Part shown: positions 8,378 through 16,765 of the stretch, piece after piece
Layout: each line of letters starts with the position of its first letter
How positions within the stretch are numbered: position 1 is the stretch's first letter
Source: a bacterium
GTDB taxonomy: Bacteria > Bacillota_I > Bacilli_A > RFN20 > CAG-826
Direction: 5' to 3'
Assembly (NCBI GenBank): GCA_019421105.1
Contig: JAHZFY010000001.1
Location: 3,357-44,363 of the forward strand
DNA: 41,007 nt
Notes under the pieces: model-generated
Told to the model about the DNA's origin: nothing
Databases searched by the model: none
The model's input: the letters and a program-made list of their open reading frames with translations, nothing else
Program-made: the position numbers and the translations under genes

Positions 8378-10339
8378 ATGAAAAAAATAACATTATTTTC
8401 TATTGTTGGATGTTTAAGCGTATTAGTTCTTGGCACCCTTTATTTTAAATCAAATGAGCAATTATTATTTAAAGCAAAAGAACAAGAATATGTTTTTAAT
8501 ATCAATAAAGATGGTATAACTAGTGATTTTGAAACTAAGTTTAAATCTAATATATTAAACGATTTTAGATTTACAACGTTTAGATTTGATGATACTGCCA
8601 CAAACGATAAAAGAACTTACTATAAATTAAACCCTATCACAGGTAGAATTTATAATTTGGATCCAATTTCTGGACTGAAAACAGTTAGAGCTAAATTTTC
8701 AGTTTCTACAACTTTAGATATGTTTTTTGGAAATGATATAAATCCAACAGATAATAAAATAACATTAAGCAAAGATGTGGAAGTTTCTTTAAGTGATTAT
8801 TCAAATTATAAATACATTGCATTTGCTAGTGCTAATAAAGTTAATATCGACTATATAAATATCACATATACTTGTATTGATGAAGGTGGTGGTGAGATTG
8901 TTCCACCTCCTGAAGGCCCTAAAGGTAGATTGCAAGTTTATGAAACAAATACTTCTAAAACCAAATTATTAGCCAAGCAAAAAGATTTGGAATTCAAAGA
9001 TTATGTAAAAAACGACTCTAATTCTGTTGTGAATGTTAAATTAAATTCATCACTAAATTCTCAATTGTATGGATATGGATGCGCTTTAACTCACTCCTCG
9101 GCATATTTATTAGCCAATGCTAAAAAAGAAGTAAGAGACGAAATATTAACAAGTTTGTTTTCTATTGAAAATGGTGCAGCGTTTTCAACATTAAGAATTC
9201 CTTTAGGAACTTCTGATTTTACTTTAAATGAGGAGCCTTTTTATACATTTGATGATATTAATAATGGAAAGGATTATGAGTTAACTAATTTTTCTATAGA
9301 AAAAGATGAAAGATTTTTGATTCCAATGATAAAAGAGATATTAAAAATTAATCCTGATATTCAAATTTTCGCTTCTCCTTGGAGTGCTCCTGCATGGATG
9401 AAAACTAATAACTCTTTAATCGGTGATTCTTTAATTGGAAATAATAATCAAACATATTCAAACCCTTCTAAAGAAGAAATAGCTTACGCAGAATATTTAT
9501 ATAAATCAATCAAAGCATATTCAGCTCAAGGAATAGATTTTGATTATATAACCATCGTCAATGAGCCTAATATAAAAGGTGCTGCGTATCCAAGCATGTA
9601 TATGGATGTAAAACAATACTTTAGAGTAAGCAAAAAATTATGCGAATTATTAGACGCAAATGATTTAAATAACATTCGTATTGATGCCTTTGATCATAAT
9701 CCTAAAGCCTCTAATGATACAAATATCTTTTCTTATCTTAATCCATTATTTAACGACCCATTATTAAGTAAATATGTTTCTGGTCTAGCCATGCATTGTT
9801 ATAACGGGAATTGGAGTGATATTTATTATGGATTTATTAAAACTTTCCAATATAAATATTCAAACAAAGAATTGCACATTACTGAAATTACCGAACATCA
9901 ACAAAGCACAGTTTTTGGCGCTAATTTAAAATGGGCTGCAAAAAATGTTACTATCGGCCCTGTTGGATTAGGTGTTTCATCTTGCATGTATTGGAATTTA
10001 TGTTTAGACGCAAACGGTGAACCAAAAAAGGGCAATGACGCTGCTTTATATGGTGTTGTTACTTTAGATGGGGACAACATAACTTATTCTTCCGCTTTTT
10101 ATGCGATGGCTCAAGTTAGCAAGTTTGCTCATAAAGTAAATAATAAAAATCCTCAACATTTAGAAACCATGTCCACTAGCGCAAATATTAAATCGTGTGC
10201 ATTTTTAAATGGTGATGGCACCACGACTATTTGTATAGCCAATACAAATGGAAAAATGGAAATGGTGGACATCGTCATTAATTCGTCTTCCATTACATAT
10301 AAATTACAACCTGGTTCCATTGTCACCTTTGTTTATTAG
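8378..10339 (+). CDS. Surface GH30 glycoside hydrolase with N-terminal extension, 653 aa
   Basis: A hydrophobic N-terminus (about residues 4-22) is a signal peptide or membrane anchor; a Cys at 12 sits too early for a convincing lipobox. Residues ~30-167 form a beta-rich domain of unknown type, then a Gly/Pro linker (EGGGEIVPPPEGP), then the GH30 catalytic domain. Motifs: YGYGCALTHSSA, SPWSAPAWMKTN, the acid/base E396 in IVNEPN and the nucleophile E503 in HITEITEH. The catalytic part closely follows the lipoprotein GH30 at 2165, pointing to duplication within the locus, but the long C-terminal region of that protein is missing and the accessory domain is at the other end. It lies behind a terminator-like hairpin, so it is probably expressed at a different level from the genes before it. 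Confidence 0.91.
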   Translation: MKKITLFSIVGCLSVLVLGTLYFKSNEQLLFKAKEQEYVFNINKDGITSDFETKFKSNILNDFRFTTFRFDDTATNDKRTYYKLNPITGRIYNLDPISGLKTVRAKFSVSTTLDMFFGNDINPTDNKITLSKDVEVSLSDYSNYKYIAFASANKVNIDYINITYTCIDEGGGEIVPPPEGPKGRLQVYETNTSKTKLLAKQKDLEFKDYVKNDSNSVVNVKLNSSLNSQLYGYGCALTHSSAYLLANAKKEVRDEILTSLFSIENGAAFSTLRIPLGTSDFTLNEEPFYTFDDINNGKDYELTNFSIEKDERFLIPMIKEILKINPDIQIFASPWSAPAWMKTNNSLIGDSLIGNNNQTYSNPSKEEIAYAEYLYKSIKAYSAQGIDFDYITIVNEPNIKGAAYPSMYMDVKQYFRVSKKLCELLDANDLNNIRIDAFDHNPKASNDTNIFSYLNPLFNDPLLSKYVSGLAMHCYNGNWSDIYYGFIKTFQYKYSNKELHITEITEHQQSTVFGANLKWAAKNVTIGPVGLGVSSCMYWNLCLDANGEPKKGNDAALYGVVTLDGDNITYSSAFYAMAQVSKFAHKVNNKNPQHLETMSTSANIKSCAFLNGDGTTTICIANTNGKMEMVDIVINSSSITYKLQPGSIVTFVY

Positions 10340-10367
10340 TCTTCTTTTAAATTCGGTCAATTTTTAA

Positions 10368-10373
10368 TATAAT
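10368..10373 (+). promoter_or_regulatory. -10 box TATAAT of gpsA, implying a leaderless mRNA
   Basis: A perfect TATAAT ends six bases before the ATG at 10380, so the expected first transcript base is the A of the start codon. There is no Shine-Dalgarno sequence. A weak -35 (TTTAAA, 10346-10351) lies 16 bases upstream. Confidence 0.7.
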
Positions 10374-10379
10374 TAATTT

Positions 10380-11369
10380 ATGAATAAAATTACTATATTA
10401 GGATCTGGCACTTGGGGTGTTGCTTTAGCTAATTTATTAGTTAATAACAAACACCAAGTGACAGTGTGGTCAAAATTTAAAGAAGAAATCGACGAAATAA
10501 ATAAAACTAAAACTCATAAAAACTTAAAGGGCGTTGCAATCGATGAGTCAATATTTTTTACAAACGATTTAAATTGTGTTGTAGATGCTGACATCATCAT
10601 TTTTGCTACACCTTCTATTTTTATTAGAGACACTGCGGTGCTAATCAAAGATTTAATCAATAAGAACCAAATTTTTGTTACTGTTGCTAAAGGTATTGAA
10701 AAGGATACTCTTTATTTTACTTCTGATATTATTTTAGATGTTTTAGGTGATGTTAATGTTGTTGCTTTAAGTGGTCCTACTCATGCTGAAGAAGTAGCTA
10801 TTGGTCTTCCAACTTTAATTGTTGCTGCATGCGAGAATTTAAAAATAGCTCAGTCAATTCAAGAAGTGTTTTCTAATGGATTTTTTAGAGTATACACTAA
10901 TACAGATATACATGGTGTAGAATTATGTGGAGCATTAAAAAATATCATTGCTTTAGCAGGCGGTATTTCTGATGGTGTAGGATATGGTGATAACGCTAAA
11001 GCCGCTATTATCACAAGAGGTCTTTACGAGATTACAAAGTTAGGTTTAGCAATGGGAAGCGAAGTTAAGACATTTGCAGGCTTGACTGGTATTGGTGATA
11101 TCGTTGTTACCGCTACTTCAAAACATTCAAGAAATAACAAAGCTGGATATTTAATCGGTAAAGGTTATAGTGTAGAAGATGCTAAAAAAGAAGTTGGAAT
11201 GGTTGTTGAAGGTATAAATGCTTTACAAGGAGCAATAGCTTTAAAAAATAAATACAATGTTGAATTGCCAATCATTGAAGCTGTCTACCAAGTCATTTTT
11301 GAAAATAAAGATGTTAAAGAAAGCGTGATATCTTTATTTAATAGATCACAAAAATCGGAGTTAAATTAA
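10380..11369 (+). CDS. gpsA: NAD(P)-dependent glycerol-3-phosphate dehydrogenase
   Basis: This enzyme reduces dihydroxyacetone phosphate to sn-glycerol-3-phosphate, the backbone for membrane phospholipids, in the cytoplasm. The N-terminal Rossmann motif GSGTWGVA (residues 8-15) is clear, followed by FATPS, VAKGIEKD, LSGPTHAEEVA and the catalytic-lysine segment CGALKNIIAL. The C-terminal helical domain has TGIGDIVVTATSKHSRN, as in the family. The length of 329 is normal. There is no ribosome site before the ATG and the -10 box is six bases away, so translation probably starts on a leaderless message. Its TAA overlaps the ATG of the RES-domain gene (TAATG), so those two genes are coupled. Confidence 0.97.
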   Translation: MNKITILGSGTWGVALANLLVNNKHQVTVWSKFKEEIDEINKTKTHKNLKGVAIDESIFFTNDLNCVVDADIIIFATPSIFIRDTAVLIKDLINKNQIFVTVAKGIEKDTLYFTSDIILDVLGDVNVVALSGPTHAEEVAIGLPTLIVAACENLKIAQSIQEVFSNGFFRVYTNTDIHGVELCGALKNIIALAGGISDGVGYGDNAKAAIITRGLYEITKLGLAMGSEVKTFAGLTGIGDIVVTATSKHSRNNKAGYLIGKGYSVEDAKKEVGMVVEGINALQGAIALKNKYNVELPIIEAVYQVIFENKDVKESVISLFNRSQKSELN

Positions 11370-12409
11370 TGAATTATAAAGGGATATATAATGTGTTTTC
11401 CAACAAGAAATTCCATTTGCCTTTAAGATGGGATGGGGTGGATTTTGAAACGACCTTAAACGAACTATTCAAAACATACATTCAAACTTTAAAAGACAAT
11501 ATTGAAGATACTGGATTAATTAAAAAAGTCGAAGTTATATGCTTAGATATTAAAAAAGTTATTTCGATGTATTTTAAAGGATTCCCTTATATTTCTTATA
11601 TGGAGATGGACCCATTGATGCAAGCATTGATGAGCGACCCTTTAAACATATATCAAGATAAGGATTGGACCATGCCTTTTGAGGAAACAAAATCCTCGTT
11701 GAAACTATATAGAATGGTCAATGTTAAAGATATAAAAAACTATAGACGTACCAGGGTTTTTCATACCCCATATACTTTAAGGCATAAAATCCCAACATCT
11801 AGATATTCTATTGCTGGTTTTCCTAGTTTATATTTATCTACAGATTTAGAGCTTTGTTATGAAGAATTGGGAGGTAAATTAGAACTAAGTCATTATTTAG
11901 CTAGCCGATATGAAATTCTTCCTTTAGATGGCAAACAAATCAAAATATTAGAGCTAGGAGTAAAACCACAAGATTTTTATGAGAATAGACCTATTAATAG
12001 AAAAATTAATAAACAATTATTAACTAGCAATGATGTTCATAGGCAGTATATACTTTGGTATCCTTTAATTGCCGCGAGCAGTTTTTCTAGAGCGAATAAA
12101 AAAGATCCTTTCGCAGCAGAATATATATTGCCTCAACTATTGATGCAATGGATTAAAAAACACTCATTAGGCAAAATATTTTATGGTATTAGATATTTTT
12201 CTTGTGCATCTTTGAATGCCTCTAATCTAGGCTTTAATTATATATTCCCAACATCTGGCGATTACTTTGATAATACTCATCCATATTGCAATGTATTAGG
12301 AAGGATGTTTAAATTGACAAATCCTATTTATTTGCATGATTATAAAGATATTATCGAATGCCAAGGCATCTTAAATGAAGATGTTGAAATAGATTATTTT
12401 TATAAGTAA
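11369..12409 (+). CDS. RES-domain protein, 346 aa
   Basis: Residues ~110-330 match the RES pattern by eye: YRMV with R115, RYSIAGFPSLYLS with R145, then CYEELG with E165/E166, and a late YFSCASLNAS segment with S278. RES proteins characterised so far degrade NAD+ (toxins of Xre-RES systems). The conserved Arg, Glu and Ser appear present. Residues 1-105 are an N-terminal extension I do not recognise. No Xre-type antitoxin gene is next to it; the upstream neighbour is gpsA, whose stop overlaps this start, and the downstream neighbour encodes a small membrane peptide. It may therefore be a non-toxin RES protein. There is no signal peptide. The family call is fairly firm, the activity is inference. 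Confidence 0.75.
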   Translation: MNYKGIYNVFSNKKFHLPLRWDGVDFETTLNELFKTYIQTLKDNIEDTGLIKKVEVICLDIKKVISMYFKGFPYISYMEMDPLMQALMSDPLNIYQDKDWTMPFEETKSSLKLYRMVNVKDIKNYRRTRVFHTPYTLRHKIPTSRYSIAGFPSLYLSTDLELCYEELGGKLELSHYLASRYEILPLDGKQIKILELGVKPQDFYENRPINRKINKQLLTSNDVHRQYILWYPLIAASSFSRANKKDPFAAEYILPQLLMQWIKKHSLGKIFYGIRYFSCASLNASNLGFNYIFPTSGDYFDNTHPYCNVLGRMFKLTNPIYLHDYKDIIECQGILNEDVEIDYFYK

Positions 12410-12420
12410 AGGAGATTGGT

Positions 12421-12603
12421 ATGTTTTTAATAACTATGCCTAATTTATATGAAATTATCGGTGGTGTAATTTCAATATTATTTGTGATCATATTAATTAT
12501 TTTAATTTTTAAAATTTTTAAAGGAATATTAAAATTCATTGGCGGGATATTGGTTTTAGGACTGCTTGCAGTTGCGGTGCTGTTCTTTTTAGGAATCATT
12601 TAA
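12421..12603 (+). CDS. Small hydrophobic membrane peptide, 60 aa
   Basis: This is a very hydrophobic short protein with two predicted membrane helices (about residues 11-30 and 37-58) separated by a KIFKGILK segment. It has a good ribosome site (AAAGGAG, spacing about six) and sits 11 bases after the RES-domain gene, before a strong terminator, so it is the last gene of the gpsA operon. No family is recognised. Small membrane proteins after a RES gene could serve as partner or antidote, but nothing in the sequence shows this. Confidence 0.65.
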   Translation: MFLITMPNLYEIIGGVISILFVIILIILIFKIFKGILKFIGGILVLGLLAVAVLFFLGII

Positions 12604-12609
12604 AAAACG

Positions 12610-12634
12610 AGCTAGGTAAAATCCTAGCTTTTTT
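12610..12634 (+). terminator. Rho-independent terminator of the gpsA operon
   Basis: A seven-base-pair stem (AGCTAGG with CCTAGCT) with a six-base loop is followed by a run of T. It ends the gpsA-RES-peptide unit; the -35 box of the next gene starts two bases after it. Confidence 0.88.
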
Positions 12635-12635
12635 C

Positions 12636-12663
12636 TTGCAATGTAAACATTTATTTATATAAT
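12636..12663 (+). promoter_or_regulatory. Promoter TTGCAA-16-TATAAT for the gene at 12673
   Basis: A -35 TTGCAA at 12636-12641 and a perfect TATAAT at 12658-12663 are separated by 16 bases. Transcription should begin near 12670, which excludes the ATG at 12664 and leaves the ATG at 12673 with almost no leader. Confidence 0.8.
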
Positions 12664-12672
12664 ATGCTACAT

Positions 12673-13578
12673 ATGAGCATATCATTTAAAAACAAATTAA
12701 AAAAATTATTCTATAAAGTATATGAAAATCATATTGAATTTATAGAGCCAAGAAATCTAAAAAAAGATAAAAATACGGTCTTAAAATATTTTTTAGATGA
12801 CCCAAAAAATTTATTGCCATTATTATCTTTACACACTCTTCGTTATCTAGAACTTTTAATAGATGATAATGAATCTGTATTAAAAGAAGAATATGTTGCT
12901 AATGAAGATTTCTTCTTTTTGATATGCGCAAATATATTTGTGTACAACGAAGGATTTGAAATAAATAAAAAATATAAACCAGTTATCAAAGCAATTTTAA
13001 ACCCTCATGATATTGATAAAAATGCTAATTATGTAATGATAGCGACATATATAAAAGGTCTGATTGATATTTACGGTTACATAGAAACTAACGAATTAAA
13101 AAATATTATGAAAAAAGATTTAGATGTGAATGTATCTAATAAACTTTTATATGAAACATGCAAATATAATTGGTTGATTAACAATTATTGTGTTGTTACA
13201 AAAAAATACATATGTAGAAGAGAAATTCACAATATGTCTAAAGATTTTTTAGAAGCTAGAAGCACATTTAATTTTGATTATAAAAGATTTAATTGGGAAA
13301 AAGTCATTCGCTTTGCTAATAGTTTTGATTTTAATAGCAACATTCCGTTTTATGAAAAGAAAAATGATATGTTTATAAAAACATCTAAATGCTTATCTTT
13401 AGAACTAGATCCATTACAAGGCAGTTTAAGTAACTTTTTTAAAGAAGGTGAAGAAAGGATTCAAGACTTTTTTAATTATAATTTAACTTATCCAAAATGG
13501 GTCTTGAAAGGACACAATGTAAATGATATTTGCATTGACCCATTATTTATAAATCCAGAAAATATTGTGGAAGCATAA
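12673..13578 (+). CDS. Hypothetical protein, 301 aa
   Basis: I recognise no family. The protein is rich in Lys, Asn, Ile and Phe, has no signal peptide and no membrane helix, and appears largely alpha-helical, so it is probably cytoplasmic. The region around residues 130-190 (ELKNIMKKDL, then NKLLYETCKYNWLINNYCVV) could be a winged-helix-like segment, but this is weak. An ATG at 12664 would be three codons longer, but it lies directly next to the -10 box; the expected transcription start near 12670 makes the ATG at 12673 the likely start, without a Shine-Dalgarno sequence. It is a single-gene unit between two terminators. Its GC content resembles its neighbours. Confidence 0.7.
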   Translation: MSISFKNKLKKLFYKVYENHIEFIEPRNLKKDKNTVLKYFLDDPKNLLPLLSLHTLRYLELLIDDNESVLKEEYVANEDFFFLICANIFVYNEGFEINKKYKPVIKAILNPHDIDKNANYVMIATYIKGLIDIYGYIETNELKNIMKKDLDVNVSNKLLYETCKYNWLINNYCVVTKKYICRREIHNMSKDFLEARSTFNFDYKRFNWEKVIRFANSFDFNSNIPFYEKKNDMFIKTSKCLSLELDPLQGSLSNFFKEGEERIQDFFNYNLTYPKWVLKGHNVNDICIDPLFINPENIVEA

Positions 13579-13606
13579 AAATAACTCGGCAAAACCGAGT
13601 TATTTT
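13578..13606. terminator. Bidirectional terminator between convergent genes
   Basis: A perfect twelve-base-pair stem (13578-13589 with 13595-13606) with a five-base loop is flanked by A on one side and T on the other. It touches the stop codons of both converging genes, at 13578 and 13600. Confidence 0.9.
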
Positions 13607-15213
13607 AATGTAATATTTATTATAAAGTTTTTATTTGATGCATAAGCGGTTATAGAAATTGTTTTATCGTTTATTGTTTTCTCGTATGTGTCCAATTCAT
13701 CTCCCATCATATATCCATTACTAACAAGCGTCATCATATAATCAAACGCAACATCTTTTGCTGCATTTTCATCTTCGCATTTACTTGTTAATGTTGCTAG
13801 ATTAAGTTCAGGCATACAAATAGCGTTATCCCAACCATTTGTAGGATAAACAAATGGTACTTCGTTAACCAATTCTTCGGACCCCATCATAATGACGAAA
13901 TCATTATAAAAGTCTGGCATATCTTTCCACGATGTCGGTTTATCGTATTCTACTATTTCAAAATTCTCATAAGGGATAGTTGCGTTTTCAAATTGAGTTA
14001 TTTCGATATGTTCTTGCCATAAATTAAAGGAATATGTATAGTCAATTTGCATTTTATTATCATTTAATGTCATCTTAAAAGAATTTTCATCTACACTATC
14101 AGCGTTGCTTACAATGCATTGATTAGGTAAAAAATATTCTAAATAATCATATAACCCTAATCCTGTTTCTAAGGTGTAAACACCATTGTTATAATCAAAT
14201 AATTCCGAAGACATTTTAAAATTCACTAAAACATCTTTGACTTTATACCCTTTATTTAGTGGTGCATTGGCCTGGAATATGATTTTATCATCTTGTTTAA
14301 TAACATCAAAAGTATAATAGCCATCATTAAAATCAATCATTCCAAATTCTTTTATAATGTCATCTTTTAAAGATTTAATATATATTAAATTCTCGTTTAC
14401 AATAACATCATACTTCTTATCAGAAATTAAGCCTTCTGGATCACTTTGTACATAAGTAAAAGCATAGCTTTGTTTTTTTAATAAATTTATTTTTTCTTGT
14501 AGCAAATCGTGTTCAGGAATGTGCTGTTTTGTTTTAATTTGCTTTACGTTTAAATCGTCTTTACTTTTTAAAGTAGCTTTAATTTCAAAAGAAATTTTAA
14601 TGTCTTCTGAAAATTCATCAAAAAATGCTTGATAGTTTAAAGTTAGTTGATTTTGATCTACATTAACAAATATAGAGTCTATAGTACCTTGATATAAAGT
14701 TATAACTCCATGAGCATATTTTTTATCTTGTTCTGAAAGATTTATTTCATAATCATCATTATTTGTTTTTGTTAAATTATCAACAGTTAATGAATTGAAT
14801 GGATTGGCATAAGTTAAATCATAATCAATTGTTTGGCCATATAGCAAAACTTCTTCTTCGACGATTGATTTATTGTCGATAGATATTTTCTTTTCAATGA
14901 CTTTGCCATCTTTATTTTTAAAATAATGAGATTCATTTAACACCACATCGTTTTTGGTTTCATAATTCCAATATTCATTACTAGAAATATAAGTTTTCAT
15001 ATTGCTTATTTCTATGTCAGTTTGTTCATGAGTATTTATATTATATTTGCTTTTAGTTAATTGAATATCTAAAGATAAATCACTTTTTAGTTTTTCTATA
15101 ATACTTTGTTTTGTATCAATTTGTGACGACTGACTAGTAGAAGAAGTGGTTGATGGATTGCACCCCATCAACAACATAATTGTTGGATAAATAATAAACA
15201 CTCTTTTTCTCAT
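13600..15213 (-). CDS. Large lipoprotein of unknown function, 537 aa
   Basis: The ORF could begin at 15240, but the ATG at 15213 has GGAGGT just before it and opens a standard signal peptide with lipobox LLMGC (Cys at residue 18), so it is chosen. A Ser/Thr-rich tether follows the Cys, as in the other lipoproteins of this window. The rest (about residues 40-537) is beta-rich with many Asp, Asn, Lys and Tyr and no known catalytic motif. Parts such as NQLTLNYQAFFDEF recall the two smaller lipoproteins of the starch operon and suggest a lipoprotein fold of the LolA/LppX type, but this is weak. It is transcribed divergently from the GGCT-fold gene and ends at a shared terminator. Confidence 0.8.
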   Translation of the reverse strand: MRKRVFIIYPTIMLLMGCNPSTTSSTSQSSQIDTKQSIIEKLKSDLSLDIQLTKSKYNINTHEQTDIEISNMKTYISSNEYWNYETKNDVVLNESHYFKNKDGKVIEKKISIDNKSIVEEEVLLYGQTIDYDLTYANPFNSLTVDNLTKTNNDDYEINLSEQDKKYAHGVITLYQGTIDSIFVNVDQNQLTLNYQAFFDEFSEDIKISFEIKATLKSKDDLNVKQIKTKQHIPEHDLLQEKINLLKKQSYAFTYVQSDPEGLISDKKYDVIVNENLIYIKSLKDDIIKEFGMIDFNDGYYTFDVIKQDDKIIFQANAPLNKGYKVKDVLVNFKMSSELFDYNNGVYTLETGLGLYDYLEYFLPNQCIVSNADSVDENSFKMTLNDNKMQIDYTYSFNLWQEHIEITQFENATIPYENFEIVEYDKPTSWKDMPDFYNDFVIMMGSEELVNEVPFVYPTNGWDNAICMPELNLATLTSKCEDENAAKDVAFDYMMTLVSNGYMMGDELDTYEKTINDKTISITAYASNKNFIINITLK

Positions 15214-15283
15214 ATTCAAACCTCCAATAGATATAAACATATTACTATAACAATTTTGTTAATCCAATAGCGGCACTTTTTGT

Positions 15284-15294
15284 TAATATATAAT
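15284..15294 (+). promoter_or_regulatory. Overlapping -10 boxes TAATAT/TATAAT before the GGCT-fold gene
   Basis: TAATAT (15284-15289) ends six bases before the ATG at 15296; TATAAT (15289-15294) ends one base before it. No Shine-Dalgarno sequence exists, so a leaderless message is likely if TAATAT is used. No convincing -35 was found. Confidence 0.45.
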
Positions 15295-15295
15295 T

Positions 15296-15658
15296 ATGAA
15301 GTATATATTTGTTTACGGGACACTTAAAAAAGATCAAACCGCATCTTGGTCAAACGCTTTAAAAGACCAAGAATTTATTTCTAATGGTATTTTAAATGGA
15401 TATGTCATGTATAAAATATTAAATTCATATCCCGGCATTAAAAAAGGCAATGGAAAAATAATTGGTGAAGTGTATAAAGTTGATAACAATTTATTTGAGC
15501 AATTAGATAAGATAGAATGTGTTGATCAAAACCTTTATCAAAGAATTGAGGAAACAATCATTTTAGATAACGGCAAAACAATACCGGCTCAAGTATATGT
15601 ATATCAACAAGAGGTTCTAGATGAAGATTTGATGCTAGGACCAATATTTAAATGGTAG
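15296..15658 (+). CDS. Gamma-glutamylcyclotransferase-like (GGCT/AIG2 fold) protein, 120 aa
   Basis: The protein opens with the fold signature YIFVYGTLKK (residues 3-12) and carries GEVYKVD followed by LDKIE, where E74 matches the usual catalytic glutamate. The length is typical of the small bacterial YtfP-like members. Family enzymes release 5-oxoproline from gamma-glutamyl compounds; the substrate of the small bacterial forms is mostly unknown. It is cytoplasmic. The start leaves only two residues before the conserved core, which fits a leaderless ATG at 15296. Its last 11 bases overlap the end of the converging methyltransferase-like gene. Confidence 0.88.
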   Translation: MKYIFVYGTLKKDQTASWSNALKDQEFISNGILNGYVMYKILNSYPGIKKGNGKIIGEVYKVDNNLFEQLDKIECVDQNLYQRIEETIILDNGKTIPAQVYVYQQEVLDEDLMLGPIFKW

Positions 15659-16706
15659 TGGCTAATTTTTTAAGGTTTTCGTCTTTTAATAATTGTTTGA
15701 TTTCTTCGTATGTATTAAAAGTAGTGTTTTTATAAAGTTTATCGATTTTGTATATTAGTTCATCATTAATAGAATTTATTTTAAAATCAATTTTTTGTCG
15801 GGTATAGTTATATATCAAAACATCAACAAAACAACGTCTAAACAACGCTAAAATGCCTTTTTCTAGCCAATATTTAAATGGAATACCTTTATTTTTTTCT
15901 TTGATTTCTTCCTTTTTAAAATCTAAATAAAATTTTAAACCATCTTGTGGATTGTGCCATAAATCAATATAGACATAATCATATAAATTTAAATTGCTTA
16001 AATGGTTATATGCATTATCGTAGATGATTTTGATTTTATCTTTATATTTAAATTGAGGTAAAATCTCTTTTTTAAAAAAATCAATAATCGTTTTGTCATA
16101 TTCAATTACAGTTATAGAAGTTACTTCATCTTTTAATGAACACATATATTGATAATATCCAAGACCTAAACCGAACACGATTATATTACCTTTAGCATTT
16201 TTGATATCATCAATCATCGTATCGATTTCACTAGGGATTATTGACATCCAGCCAACATTGTTCTTTTTTAATGTTATGTATCTGTATGGCTTTTCAAAAT
16301 ATCCTATTTTAGATATTTCTTTAAAATATTCGTCTTCTAAGATATCAATGTCGTCATAAATAAACAATTCTTTAGACTTATATGATTCATATTTTAATTT
16401 ATATTCGCTTGAATAAGAGTTCTTAAGCTTTATATTAGTAAAATATTCATCTTTTAAATAATGATCAATATCTAATTTTTTAAAGCCATTAGGAAAATAT
16501 CTTTTAATTAATTGTTCATATTCATCATTAGGATCTAGATTAATTAAAAACTGAGAAAATATATTTTCATCTTTTATGCCGTCTAAAAATTTTATATCAT
16601 GTTTCATGGCATATAATAAAACATCTGCAATAGCGATATTTTCATCTTGCGTATCAAATAGTTTTATTAGTTTTGCTTCATCTTTTTTATTTAAATTAAA
16701 TTCCAT
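15648..16706 (-). CDS. Class I methyltransferase/spermidine-synthase-like protein, 352 aa
   Basis: A Rossmann-like SAM-binding core lies in the middle: IIVFGLGLGYYQY is the glycine loop (motif I), SITVIEYDK ends in the acidic residue expected to bind the ribose, and YDYVYIDLWHNPQDG resembles the motif after strand 4 in spermidine-synthase-like proteins. About 150 N-terminal residues before it are Asp/Lys-rich and not recognised. The protein is cytoplasmic, without signal or membrane segments. No ribosome site precedes the ATG at 16706; the -10 box TATTAT ends six bases before it, so the message should be leaderless. It lies downstream of the pullulanase gene on the same strand but has its own promoter. 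The substrate is unknown. Confidence 0.72.
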   Translation of the reverse strand: MEFNLNKKDEAKLIKLFDTQDENIAIADVLLYAMKHDIKFLDGIKDENIFSQFLINLDPNDEYEQLIKRYFPNGFKKLDIDHYLKDEYFTNIKLKNSYSSEYKLKYESYKSKELFIYDDIDILEDEYFKEISKIGYFEKPYRYITLKKNNVGWMSIIPSEIDTMIDDIKNAKGNIIVFGLGLGYYQYMCSLKDEVTSITVIEYDKTIIDFFKKEILPQFKYKDKIKIIYDNAYNHLSNLNLYDYVYIDLWHNPQDGLKFYLDFKKEEIKEKNKGIPFKYWLEKGILALFRRCFVDVLIYNYTRQKIDFKINSINDELIYKIDKLYKNTTFNTYEEIKQLLKDENLKKLATTI

Positions 16707-16712
16707 AACAAA

Positions 16713-16741
16713 ATAATAGCATAAAGCCTATAGCATGTTTA
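16713..16741 (-). promoter_or_regulatory. Promoter TAAACA-17-TATTAT of the methyltransferase-like gene
   Basis: On the minus strand, TAAACA (16741-16736) and TATTAT (16718-16713) are 17 bases apart, and the ATG begins six bases after the -10 box. This predicts transcription starting at the start codon itself. Confidence 0.6.
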
Positions 16742-16765
16742 TAAAATACGTTGCATTTTTTTCAA

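Noticed and set aside
8411..8413. Cys12 of the GH30 at 8378 as a lipobox cysteine
   Set aside because: The hydrophobic stretch before it is too short and a hydrophobic segment continues after it, so a plain signal or anchor is more likely.
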